From contig NZ_CP150918.1 in the NCBI RefSeq assembly GCF_039908635.1, positions 3,095,001-3,159,000 of the forward strand: a stretch of 64,000 nucleotides of DNA, given 5' to 3'. The position numbers and the translations under genes are program-made. A model generated the notes under the pieces. That model was not told where the DNA came from. It saw nothing but the letters and a program-made list of their open reading frames with translations, and did no database searches. This document shows positions 17,227-26,499 of the stretch, piece by piece. How positions within the stretch are numbered: the stretch's first letter is position 1; each line of letters begins with the position of its first letter. The stretch is from Pseudomonas purpurea. GTDB taxonomy: Bacteria; Pseudomonadota; Gammaproteobacteria; Pseudomonadales; Pseudomonadaceae.

Positions 17227-18814
17227 ATGACTCGCATACGCAAGTGGCTACCGAAACTCGCGCTCGTGGCGGCTTCGGTCATGGCGATCTCGGCACCCGT
17301 CGGGGCTGCCGAAAAACCCAACATTCTGGTGATCTTCGGCGACGACATCGGCCAGACCAACATCAGCGCCTATTCCATGGGCGTGGTCGGCTACAAGACC
17401 CCGAACATCGACCGGATTGCCAAGGAAGGCATGATGTTCACCGACTATTACGCGGAGAACAGTTGCACCGCCGGGCGCTCCTCGTTCATCACCGGCCAGA
17501 CGCCACTGCGTACCGGCCCTGTCGAAAGTCGGTGCACCCGGCGCCTCGGTCGGCCTGCAAAAACGCGATATCACCATCGCCCAGGCGCTCAAGTCCCAGG
17601 GCTACGCCACCGGCCAGTTCGGCAAGAACCACTTGGGCGACAAGGACGAATACCTGCCGACCAACCACGGTTTCGATGAGTTCTTCGGCAACCTGTATCA
17701 CCTCAATGCCGAGGAGGAACCCGAACGTCCTTACTGGCCCAAGGATGACCCTGAGTTCGTCAAGGCCAACGCCCCTCGTGGGGTGATCCACAGCTTCGCT
17801 GACGGCAAGATCGAAGACACCGGTGCGCTGACCACCAAGCGCATGGAAACCATCGACGATGAAACCACCGCCGCCGCGCAGGCGTTCATCGAGAAACAGG
17901 CCAAGGCGGACAAACCGTTCTTTGTCTGGATGAACACCACCCGCATGCACCTGTTCACCCACGTGCGCGATTCGATGAAGGGCCAGAGCGGCATGCCCGG
18001 CAACGAGTATGCGGACGGCATGCTTGAACACGATGGCGATGTCGGCAAACTGCTGAAAACCCTCGATGACTTGAAAATCACCGACAACACCATCGTCGTC
18101 TACACCACCGACAACGGCCCGAACCAGTTCTCCTGGCCGGATGCGGCGACCACCCCGTTCCGTAACGAGAAGAACTCCAACTGGGAAGGCGCATATCGCG
18201 TACCGGCGATGATTCGCTGGCCAGGCAAGGTCAAGCCGGGTGAAGTCTCCAACGAAATGTTCTCCGGCCTGGACTGGTTCCCGACGTTGCTGGCCGCTGC
18301 CGGTGACACCGGGGTCAAGGACAAGCTGCTCAAAGGCTGGGCACCCACTTCCGGCGGCACCAACTTCAAGGTGCACCTGGACGGTTACAACCAACTGCCC
18401 TATCTGACTGGCCAACAGCCTAAAGGCGAGCGCAAGGAGTTCTACTACTTCAACGATGACGGCGTGCTGGTGTCCATGCGTTTCGACAACTGGAAAGCGG
18501 TGTTCTGCGAACAACGCGCTCCCGGTGGTTTCAAGGTCTGGAGCGAACCGTTCGTGTGCCTGCGGGTGCCGAAAATTCTCAATCTGCGGATGGACCCATA
18601 CGAGCGCGCCGATGTGGTTTCCGATCAGTATTACGACTGGACCACCAAAAACGTCTATCTGGTCGCGCAAGCGGTGACCAAGTCTGCGCATTTCCTGGAG
18701 ACGTTCATCGAGTATCCGCCGAGCCAGAAACCGGCCAGTTTCAGCGTTGACCAGATCCGCGCTGCGGTGGATGCCAAAATTGCCGAAAAAATGAAGAATC
18801 AGCCTGCACAGTAA
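17227..18814 (+). pseudogene. Exported arylsulfatase, single-base frameshift, cluster gene 14
   Basis: Sulfatase of about 528 aa if repaired. Frame 1 (from 17227) gives a signal peptide, the metal aspartates FGDD (residues 38-40) and the active-site motif [13 protein letters not shown], with C80 (codon 17464-17466) as the residue converted to formylglycine. After LRTG it runs off frame. Removing one C from the CCC at 17517-17519 joins it to a second frame ending at 18814, restoring [20 protein letters not shown] and the later sulfatase motifs [20 protein letters not shown] and YTTDNGPNQFSWPDA. AAGGAG precedes the ATG. The total length is 3n+1, consistent with one inserted base. It may be a true null allele or a sequencing error; the rest shows no decay. 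No sulfatase-maturing enzyme is in the window. Confidence 0.88.
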
Positions 18815-18826
18815 AAGCGCTTGACC

Positions 18827-18856
18827 GCCGCTCGCCCTCACCGGCGAGCGGCCTTA
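18827..18856 (+). terminator. Rho-independent terminator after the arylsulfatase cluster
   Basis: Perfect 10-bp stem (18827-18836 with 18843-18852), loop CTCACC, followed by CTTATTAT, 13 bp after the arylsulfatase stop. It probably ends the long plus-strand transcript. Confidence 0.75.
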
Positions 18857-18885
18857 TTATCGACTTGAGACCGCATTGGCCTCAA

Positions 18886-18948
18886 TCGCGAACAAACCCG
18901 CTCCCACATTTGGAATGCAGTCCCCTGTGGGAGCGGGCTTGCTCGCGA
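18886..18948. repeat. REPIN between arylsulfatase and MFS/spermidine synthase genes
   Basis: Two REP units in inverted orientation: 18886-18907 is the reverse complement of 18927-18948 with two differences. The core is GTGGGAGCGGGCTTGCTCGC, the common fluorescent-pseudomonad REP family, and the spacer is 19 bp. Confidence 0.88.
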
Positions 18949-18998
18949 AGGAGCCGGCACGGTCACAGTTTTTTGAATTGGAACAAGGCAACAAACCT

Positions 18999-21513
18999 AT
19001 GTCCTCACGTGTCGCCAGCAAGTCGTCGGCCATACCCGCCCCTCAAGTAGCCTCCCCGGCGCTGTTGATCCCCGCGCTGTTGCTGTTTGTTTCCGGTGCG
19101 GCGGCGCTGGTGTATCAAGTGCTGTGGGTCAAGCAGTTGTCGTTGGTGGTGGGCGTCGAGGTGTATGCCATCACTGCCGGGATCAGTGCGTTTTTCGCCG
19201 GGTTGGCCTTGGGCGGCTGGCTGTTCGGGCGTTGGGCGGATCGCGTGCAGCAACCTGTTCTGCTGTACGCAGGGCTGGAAGTGCTGGTGGCGATTCTCGG
19301 CGTTGGCGCGACCTTCGCCTTGAGCCTGGCCGCCAGTCCCTTTGCCTGGCTGGAGCAACACATCGGCTTGCTGGCCTGGGTGTTGCCGTTTGCCTTGGTG
19401 GGTGTCCCGGCGCTGCTGATGGGCGGCACGCTGCCGGTGCTGGTTCGTTCGCTGGCCGCTGATCCACGGCAACTGGGCAAGGCTGGCGGTCAGCTCTATG
19501 CCGCCAACACTGCGGGTGCCATCGCTGGCACGCTGCTGGCCGCGTTTGTGCTGATTGCGAGCCTTGGTGTACGCGGCAGTGCACTGGCGGCGGCGATGCT
19601 TAACCTGTTGGCTGCCGTCGGTGCGTTGTGGCAGCAACGCCATCGCCCGGCAACGCTCGATGCGCCCCTCAAACATCACGCTGACAAAGCGCCGGATCGT
19701 CTGGCACTGTGGCTGTATTCAATCGCCGGTGGTGTGGCATTGGGTTATGAGGTGGTCTGGTCGCAATCCATCGTGCAGTTCATGAGCACCCGCACTTACG
19801 CTTTCGCCGTGGTGCTGACGACGTACCTGAGCGGATTGTTTATCGGCAGTGCAGTGATGGCCCGACGGGTTGATCGTATTCGCGACCCCTGGGGAGTGTT
19901 CGGCTTGCTGATTGCCGGTGCCGGGTTGATTGCCCTGCTGGAAATCACCCTGCTGGGGCGTTGGCTGGTGGTCGCCCAAAGCATGGCCGAAGCCTGGGTG
20001 TTGTCATTGGGCGCCAATGAACTATTGGGCATGAGCACACGGTTTGCAGTGGCAGCGCTGAGCATCGTGTTTGTCCCGACCCTGTTGCTCGGCGCAGCGT
20101 TTCCGTTGGCCCTGCGCTTGAGCGTCGGCCGCGAACGGGTCGGTCGGGATGTCGGTGCGGTGGTGGCCTTCAACACCTTGGGCGGGATTATCGGCGTGAT
20201 GCTGTGCGGCTTTGTGCTGATCCCGTGGCTGGGGCTGGTGCGAACCCTCGGGTTACTGGCGATTGTCGCCGCCGGGGTCGGCTACTTTGCCGTGCGCAGG
20301 GGCCACGGTGTCAAGCGAGGGCCGGCGTCAGGCCGTGGTCGCTGTCGGCCTGTTGTCCGTGGCGGTGGCGCTGCTGACGCCGGTAGACAAATTCGCCGCT
20401 CTGCTGCCCGGAGCGCGTAACGCAACGTTGGCGTTCTACGAAGAAGGACGCGGTGGCACGGTGGCCGTGGTGACCCAGGGCAAGGGGCAAAAAGCCTTCC
20501 AGCGCCTTTACATTCAGGGCGTTTCCAACACCGGCGATGCCATGCCGTCCCTGCGCTACATGCGGATTCAAGCCTTGCTGCCGCTGCTCATCCACAACGC
20601 CGAGCCTCGTTCGGCGCTGGTGATCGGCTTCGGCACCGGCATCACGGCCGGTGCCTTGCTGCGTTACCCGGGCCTGGAGCATCGGGTGGTCGCCGAACTG
20701 CTGCCCTCGGTGGTCAAGGCCGCGCCGCTGTTCAAGGGCAACTTCAACGCGGCGGCCGATCCGGGTGTCGATGTGCGCCTGCGCGATGGTCGCAAGGAAC
20801 TGCTGAGCAGCGCCCAACGCTATGACCTGATCACCCTTGAACCACCGCCGCCCTCTGCCGCTGGCGTGGTGAACCTGTATTCGCGGGACTTCTACCAACT
20901 GGCCGCCACGCGCCTGGAGAAAAACGGCCTGGTCGCCCAATGGCTGCCGCTGCCGACCCAAAACATCGATGAGTCGCGTTCGCTGGTGCGCAGCTTCCTC
21001 GACGCGTTCCCCTACGTCACCCTGTGGACCAGCGAGTTCCATGAAATGCTGCTGGTGGGTTCGCTTGAGCCGATTGAGCTGGACGCGGCGCGCATCAGCG
21101 CACGCTTTCAGCAAGAAACCGTACGCAGCACATTGCAGGATGTCGGCATCGGTTCCGCCGCCGCCCTGCTGGCAACGTGGGTGACCGACCGCGCAGGGCT
21201 GGAGCATTTCGCCGCCAGCGCGCTGCCCGTGACCGACGATCAGCCGCGTATCGAGTACGCGCCCTGGGTGCGCGCCAATGAAATCACTCGGGTGCTACCC
21301 ACCCTGCTCGATTTGCATCAGCCGCCCGTGCTGCTCAATGCCGATGACGCGTTCATCGAGCGCATGACGACTCATCGGCAACGGTTGATGCAGTTCTATC
21401 GGGCGAGCCTGCATGCCTACGACGGGGATCGAGCCGCATGGGGGCGGGATATTCGGGAAGTGATGCGCGGGGATGGGGGGAATCCGTATTACCGGTGGTT
21501 TGTCGGGGAGTGA
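18999..21513 (+). pseudogene. Fused MFS-like membrane/spermidine synthase-like protein, single-base frameshift
   Basis: About 837 aa if repaired. Frame 1 from ATG 18999 (AAGG upstream) encodes a run of about ten or more membrane helices (ALLIPALLLFVSGAAALVYQ, GISAFFAGLALGGWLFGRW, VLTTYLSGLFIGSAVMARR, FVPTLLLGAAFPLALRLSV) and continues out of frame to 20420. The second frame, from about 20300 to 21513, encodes another helix and a spermidine-synthase-like Rossmann domain (SALVIGFGTGITAGALLRY, RYDLITLEPPPPSAAGVVN, LYSRDFYQLAATRLEKNGLV). One extra base between about 20290 and 20335 accounts for the break; the G runs at 20299-20302 and 20319-20321 are candidates. The total length is 3n+1. Single-chain fusions of this type are common in proteobacteria; whether they make polyamines is unknown. 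Otherwise undecayed. Confidence 0.85.
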
Positions 21514-21530
21514 TGTTGCACCTGGAAGAC

Positions 21531-21588
21531 CGCCTTCGCGGGCAAGCCTCACGCCTACAAGGACGGTAGGCGCTTGCCCGCGAAGAGG
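21531..21588. repeat. REP palindrome pair downstream of the MFS/spermidine synthase gene
   Basis: Left arm 21531-21558 (CGCCTTCGCGGGCAAGCCTC onward) and right arm 21566-21588 (ending GCTTGCCCGCGAAGAGG) form an inverted pair around a short AAGGACG centre. It lies between two convergent genes and may act as a bidirectional terminator or RNA stabiliser. Confidence 0.82.
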
Positions 21589-21605
21589 CCCTCAGCCCCG
21601 GCGCA

Positions 21606-22277
21606 TTACTTGGCCTTGAGCTTCAGGTACGACTGATGCAGGTCCGAGGCCCAGCCATCGATGACGTTTTTCACGTCCGTGGATTTCATCACCTGAGAGT
21701 CGTTCTCCAGGGGTTTGCCGGTGCCCTTGCGCACCACCTGCGCGACGACGGCGTTGTTTGACCCATCGAGGAACACCGCTTCGGTGGCCAAGGTGGTTTC
21801 CTGGTCACGGATGCCGCTGGCGGTGCTGACGGCCGCCGCGACCAACGCGATCGGGATCACTTCATAGGCATGCAGGCCTTCGGTCTTGCTGCTGACCGCA
21901 GTGATCGCGGCGCGGACCACAATCACCCCAGGGCCCGGGCCGTTCGCCAGCGGCAAGGACTTGCCCAGCTCACGCTTGAGCGCCTGATCGTAATAGCCGG
22001 TGATGCCACTCAGGGTGCTCTGAGGAATCTTCACCGTTGGCTGAGGTTGGGGGTAAAGCTGAGTTGGCTCGATGTAGACACTGGTGAACTTGTTGATATT
22101 GAGCTTGGGGTCCATCCAGCGCATGACTTCTGCACCTGAAGGCGACTTGGCCTCCTTGAGTTGGCTGTAGTCCTTGAGAAAGCCGGAATACTGTTCGGGT
22201 TCGACGACTTTGCTGGAACAACCCACTACCCCAATCGAGGCAATGCACAGTGTGCTCATCATTAACGCAAGCTTCAT
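21606..22277 (-). CDS. DUF3313 family lipoprotein
   Basis: 223-aa protein with a lipoprotein signal peptide (lipobox VVGC, cysteine about residue 20). It shows the DUF3313 pattern: EQYSGFLKDYSQLKEAKSP, FTSVYIEPTQLYPQPQ, GPGVIVVRAAITAVSSKTEG, EAVFLDGSNNAVVAQVVRKG and a final helix VIDGWASDLHQSYLKLK. It is probably anchored in the outer membrane. GGAG lies 7 bp before the ATG. Function unknown; convergent with the MFS/spermidine-synthase gene and divergent from the multihaem cytochrome gene. Confidence 0.9.
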   Translation of the reverse strand: MKLALMMSTLCIASIGVVGCSSKVVEPEQYSGFLKDYSQLKEAKSPSGAEVMRWMDPKLNINKFTSVYIEPTQLYPQPQPTVKIPQSTLSGITGYYDQALKRELGKSLPLANGPGPGVIVVRAAITAVSSKTEGLHAYEVIPIALVAAAVSTASGIRDQETTLATEAVFLDGSNNAVVAQVVRKGTGKPLENDSQVMKSTDVKNVIDGWASDLHQSYLKLKAK

Positions 22278-22493
22278 GCTGTAACTCCTGTCGAAAGAAC
22301 CACGACGTTACGGGGAAAGAGAGTTACAGGTATAGCCAAAACCCGGCACCCTGTGACTAAAAAGCTGAAAAATCACACAGGCTGCGAGCAAATTCACAAC
22401 GCCCATTTGACAGACACCCGGCTTGGGACAAAGCTGCAAACTGCTTGAAAGCGCGCCTCGACGGGCCAACGCCTCTGGACTACGGAAGTCGCA

Positions 22494-24854
22494 ATGCCCA
22501 CCTATAAGAAAAAAGCCGACACGCCAAACCCTGATTCGCAACCCACCCTGATCAACCTCTACCTGTTCCCTGTCACCGCCACATTCTTGCTGCTCGCCAT
22601 GGCGGGCATCGGCTGGTTTCTCTATAGCAGCCAGCCACACCCCGTGGCCTACGTGCCCTCACGCGTGGCGGTTGCGGCCCCGGTCAAGGCACCACCTGCG
22701 CCTGCCACTCCCGCGCCACCGGCCACGATGGTCGATGAACAGCAATGCCAGGGCTGTCACAGCGAGCAGGTCAAGGACTGGCAAGGCTCTCACCATCAAC
22801 TGGCGATGCAAACGGCCACGGCCGACACCGTGCTGGGCGATTTCAACAACGTCCGCTACAAGGGTGAGAAAGAGACCACGGTATTTTCGCGCAAGGGTGG
22901 TGATTTCTGGGTCAACGCACCCGGCACCGACGGCAAGAATGCCGACTTCAAAGTCGCCTATACCTTTGGTATTGCGCCGCTGCAACAGTATTTGCTCGAC
23001 GTCGGCGACGGTCGTTTACAGGCCTTGGGCGTGGCCTGGGATACCGAAAAAAACCGCTGGTTTCATCTCTATCCGGGCCAGGGCGTGAACTTCAAAAACC
23101 CGTTGCACTGGAGCAAACCCAGCCAAAACGCCAACTTCATGTGCGTGGAATGCCACACCACCGGCTACAAACGCAATTTCGACGCCCAGGCCAATCGCTT
23201 CGCCAGCCAATGGAACAGCCTGGGGGTCGGCTGCCAGGCTTGCCATGGCCCGGCCTCCACTCACTTGCAATGGACGGCCAACAAGACCGACCTGATCCAT
23301 GCCGGTTTTGCCGTGGACCTCAACGACAAGGACGCCACCACCGAGATCGAGACCTGTGCCCGTTGCCACGCCCGTCGCGCCCCCTTGGGCGATGGTTTCA
23401 CCGTCGGCAAACGCTTGATGGACGACTACCTGCCCAGCGTCCTGACCCGCGAGCTTTACGCGCTGGACGGCAAGATCAAGGACGAAGTGTTCGAACACGG
23501 CTCGTTCCTGCAAAGCAAAATGTTCGACAAGGGCGTGCGTTGCAGCAACTGTCACAACCCTCACAGCACGCAGCTCAAGGCGCCCGGCAACGGTGTTTGC
23601 CTGCAATGCCACAACACCGCGGGCAAGACCTCGATCGAGGGCGTCGACGGCAAGGGCCTGCAAGCGAAGCACTACGACGCCCCCGAACACCATCGGCATG
23701 TGGCCGGCCAACCCGGTTCCCAGTGCGTGGATTGCCACATGCCCGGCAAGTTCTACATGGGCAACGACTTTCGCCATGACCACAGCTTCAGCCTGCCCAA
23801 CCCGGTGCGCGCCAAGCAACTGGGTACACCGGATGCGTGCCTGACCTGCCACCAGGGCAAGGCCTCGGACATAGTCACCGAGCAGTTCAAGCTCTGGAAC
23901 ACCCGCGCCACCGCCCAGCCGCCCCGTTACGATGAAAGCCTGTGGCTGATTCGCGGCGGCCACCCCGGTGCCGCGCAGGCGCTGTATGAACAGTTGCAAC
24001 GCAACGACCTGCCAGCGATTCAGCGTGCGACGTTGCTCGCCGAACTGGTGCTGTACCCGAGCGAACAGGCCCTGAAACTGGCGACCCAAGACCTGGGCAA
24101 TCCGCAACCCCAGGTGCGCGAAAGCGCGATTCACGCCATCAGCGCCTTCTTGCCTCCCGCTGAACGGATACCGCTGCTGTCGCCGTTATTGAACGACCCG
24201 GTCAAGGCGATCCGCATGGCCGCCGCACGGGACCTGTTGAGTGTCGCCAATGGTTTGGGCAGCGCTCAAGCGCACTGGAATGCCGCAATTGCCGAGTACG
24301 AAGCCGTGCAGGTGAGCCTGGCCGAACGGGCCGAGGCCAACCTCAACCTGGCCATGTTGTACCAGGCCAGCGGGCGCAGCGCGCAAGTCGAACCGATGCT
24401 GCGCACGGCCCTGAAGCGTGACCCGGACTTCTTCCCGGCACGGGTGACCCTGGTGCAATGGCTGGAGGCCAATGGACGCAGTCAAGAGGCTCAGGACCTT
24501 CTGGAACAAAGCCTGAAAGAAAACCCGGAGGCCGCGCTGCTGCAACACACCCAGGGCCTGGCATTGATTCGCGCCGGCAATACCGCGCAAGCCATGTCGG
24601 CGCTGCGCACCGCTGCCCGCCTGGAACCTGAAAATGCTCAGTACGGTTACGTGCTCGCGGTGGCGCTGCACGACAGCGGTCAGGTCGAAGCAGCCTGCGA
24701 GCAGCTTGAAAGCTTGCTCAAACGGCAACCGGCCAATCGCAATGCGCGGCTGTCGCTGATCCAGTACTACCTGGAGAACGGCCAGGAACCCAAGGCCCAG
24801 GTCGTGCTGCAAGGCTGGAAGAAACTCAACCCTGCAGACCCTGCGTTGAAGTGA
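22494..24854 (+). CDS. Octahaem-type multihaem cytochrome c with C-terminal TPR region
   Basis: 786-aa membrane-anchored periplasmic protein. One N-terminal helix (LFPVTATFLLLAMAGIGWFL, about residues 24-43) and a proline-rich linker lead to a cytochrome region with eight CxxCH haem sites: CQGCH, CVECH, CQACH, CARCH, CSNCH, CLQCH, CVDCH and CLTCH (about residues 85-460). The C-terminal 300 residues are helical repeats (HEAT-like ESAIHAISAFLPPAERIPLL, then TPRs such as LNLAMLYQASGRSAQVEPM and ALRTAARLEPENAQYGYVLA). The layout is that of the cytochrome c554/NrfB-like multihaem group fused to TPRs. The partner or electron acceptor is unknown. The ribosome site is weak (GGAAG). An upstream gap of 216 bp should hold its promoter; no motif was recognised. 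Confidence 0.88.
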   Translation: MPTYKKKADTPNPDSQPTLINLYLFPVTATFLLLAMAGIGWFLYSSQPHPVAYVPSRVAVAAPVKAPPAPATPAPPATMVDEQQCQGCHSEQVKDWQGSHHQLAMQTATADTVLGDFNNVRYKGEKETTVFSRKGGDFWVNAPGTDGKNADFKVAYTFGIAPLQQYLLDVGDGRLQALGVAWDTEKNRWFHLYPGQGVNFKNPLHWSKPSQNANFMCVECHTTGYKRNFDAQANRFASQWNSLGVGCQACHGPASTHLQWTANKTDLIHAGFAVDLNDKDATTEIETCARCHARRAPLGDGFTVGKRLMDDYLPSVLTRELYALDGKIKDEVFEHGSFLQSKMFDKGVRCSNCHNPHSTQLKAPGNGVCLQCHNTAGKTSIEGVDGKGLQAKHYDAPEHHRHVAGQPGSQCVDCHMPGKFYMGNDFRHDHSFSLPNPVRAKQLGTPDACLTCHQGKASDIVTEQFKLWNTRATAQPPRYDESLWLIRGGHPGAAQALYEQLQRNDLPAIQRATLLAELVLYPSEQALKLATQDLGNPQPQVRESAIHAISAFLPPAERIPLLSPLLNDPVKAIRMAAARDLLSVANGLGSAQAHWNAAIAEYEAVQVSLAERAEANLNLAMLYQASGRSAQVEPMLRTALKRDPDFFPARVTLVQWLEANGRSQEAQDLLEQSLKENPEAALLQHTQGLALIRAGNTAQAMSALRTAARLEPENAQYGYVLAVALHDSGQVEAACEQLESLLKRQPANRNARLSLIQYYLENGQEPKAQVVLQGWKKLNPADPALK

Positions 24855-24870
24855 GCGTGCTCAGCGCCAT

Positions 24871-24893
24871 GGCGAGGGCGCGACGCCCTCGCC
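24871..24893. terminator. Hairpin between convergent genes (likely bidirectional terminator)
   Basis: Perfect 10-bp GC-rich stem (24871-24880 with 24884-24893) with a 3-nt loop, extended by weaker outer pairing. It lies in the 46-bp gap between the convergent multihaem cytochrome gene and the gene ending at 24901. There is no clear T run, so the termination function is inferred from position. Confidence 0.5.
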
Positions 24894-24900
24894 ACGCTCA

Positions 24901-25869
24901 TCACCAGGTAGAACCGCTACGCGCCGCGCGTTCGCGCTGGGCGCTGAGGCGCATGGCCTTGATCAGCGTCACCGTGCCCACCAGGAGGATCACGGCGCCG
25001 AACACAAAGTCGATGCCATACACATGGAAGTCCTTCAACGGCCCAACCAGAAACAACCGGATCGCCGCCACGCCAACCAGCGTGGCGAGAAAGTCGATGG
25101 CCGGCTCATCGCGATAAAACGCATGCATCAGTGGCAGGCAAACCACCAGCAACAACAGCAGCACAATGATCTTGAACGAGCCTTTGCGCTCAATACTGAA
25201 GGCACACTCGTTGCTCTTGTAAGGCGTGTAATCGCTTTCCAGAACAAGGTTGCTCTTGGCGTTGAAGTAATCCAGCGGGTTGTACTTCTGCACCGGGGAC
25301 AAGGTATTCGACAGGTCCATGGTCGTGGTGATGTGCCGGAACTTCAGGTCGATGCGCTCAGTGCCCTTGATGATGTAGAGCACGGGCCGGTAGCCGTAGC
25401 GGTAGACATCAAACGGAAACTTCGTCGCTTGCCCGAGCACGCGGATCGGACGGCCTTCCAGATCGGCATAGGCGTTGCGGTTGACCGAGTTGAAGTTGCG
25501 GCTCAGGGGCTTGATCTTCATCTCTTCGGGGATCAGGAAGGTGTCGGCGTAAGACGATTGCAAGGGTTCAAGGCGCAGCCGCAATTCGTTCTTGCCCAAC
25601 TCGTATTTGTTGAACGTACGCTCGGAGACGTTGATCCAGCCCGAGACGGCGAATTCGCCTTGCGTGGTGTTCTTGACGACCAGCGCCAGGTGGTCCTTCT
25701 TGTAGTAGCTTTCGCCACTGGGTGGCGGACTGCCGCACCAGGCACGGCCGTCGAACAAATCCCCGTACTGCCCGTCGCGCACGTCCTGAAAGACATAGAC
25801 GTAGCCGCCCCACAACACCAGCAACAATGCCAGTGATATCAACCCCAGAATTTTCTTGCCAACGCTCAC
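24901..25869 (-). CDS. Predicted inner-membrane protein, unknown function
   Basis: 322-aa protein not recognised as a named family. One N-terminal membrane helix (ILGLISLALLLVLWGGYVYVF), a soluble, presumably periplasmic domain of about 190 residues rich in beta structure (DHLALVVKNTTQGEFAVSG, ELRLRLEPLQSSYADTFLIP), then three hydrophobic segments (IIVLLLLLVVCLPLMHAFY, DFLATLVGVAAIRLFLVG, GIDFVFGAVILLVGTVTLI). Start codon is GTG with GAGGGG just upstream. It stands alone, convergent with the cytochrome gene. A topology with a large lumenal domain between helices 1 and 2 resembles DUF4436-type proteins, but that is a guess. Confidence 0.75.
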   Translation of the reverse strand: MSVGKKILGLISLALLLVLWGGYVYVFQDVRDGQYGDLFDGRAWCGSPPPSGESYYKKDHLALVVKNTTQGEFAVSGWINVSERTFNKYELGKNELRLRLEPLQSSYADTFLIPEEMKIKPLSRNFNSVNRNAYADLEGRPIRVLGQATKFPFDVYRYGYRPVLYIIKGTERIDLKFRHITTTMDLSNTLSPVQKYNPLDYFNAKSNLVLESDYTPYKSNECAFSIERKGSFKIIVLLLLLVVCLPLMHAFYRDEPAIDFLATLVGVAAIRLFLVGPLKDFHVYGIDFVFGAVILLVGTVTLIKAMRLSAQRERAARSGSTW

Positions 25870-26004
25870 AACGACCCCTCACTTCCCTATGATATTGCAC
25901 GCGGCCGACAACCAGCCGGACGCGGACTCTACCAAAAGGCCATCATCGACCCAAGCACAACACGCCCGGGTGGATGATTCTGTAGGCGGATGGGGCTTGG
26001 CGTA

Positions 26005-26499
26005 TCAACGCCGACGAAACAACGGCCGAGGTTCGATCACCGAACGGCCGTACGACACGCTCATGCCTGCCAGCCCTTTGAGGGCATCGTCGGCGCACTT
26101 GTCTTCACGCACCGCGAATGCATCAAAACCGCATTGACGCATGTGGCTCAGTTGATCGCGCAGCACATCGCCAATCGCCCGCAACTCGCCCTGCCAACCC
26201 AGTCGCGTTCGCAACAGATACGCCTGGCTGTAGGCGCGACCGTCGCGAAAACTCGGGAAGTCCAGCGCGATCATCGGCAAGAGCTTGAGCCACGGCTTGA
26301 GGCTTTCGACTTCATCGTCCGGCCCCAGCCAGACGCCGTCCCGCGCCGGTTGGTGCTCGATGCGGCGAATCAGCCACAACGCCAGCGGCAGGATCAACGG
26401 CCCGGCCGGCAGGTCGTCGTCCGGGTTGCGCACCAGCGTCCAGCCGTCATCGTCGACCCGGCGTGCAACGCCTTCTTCCAGGGCCAGCAGGTTATTCAT
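26005..26499 (-). CDS. DUF934 protein, partner of the sulfite/nitrite reductase
   Basis: 164-aa cytoplasmic protein of the DUF934 family (CysH-operon type). Typical segments are WLGPDDEVESLKPWLKLLPM, IALDFPSFRDGRAYSQAYLL, RTRLGWQGELRAIGDVLRDQ and QCGFDAFAVREDKCADDALK. Members are nearly always translationally coupled to an assimilatory sulfite reductase; here the ATG overlaps the reductase stop by 4 bp (ATGA). As I recall, the pair matches PA4129-PA4130 of P. aeruginosa, which also lies close to an orphan ccoN. Molecular role unknown. Confidence 0.92.
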   Translation of the reverse strand: MNNLLALEEGVARRVDDDGWTLVRNPDDDLPAGPLILPLALWLIRRIEHQPARDGVWLGPDDEVESLKPWLKLLPMIALDFPSFRDGRAYSQAYLLRTRLGWQGELRAIGDVLRDQLSHMRQCGFDAFAVREDKCADDALKGLAGMSVSYGRSVIEPRPLFRRR

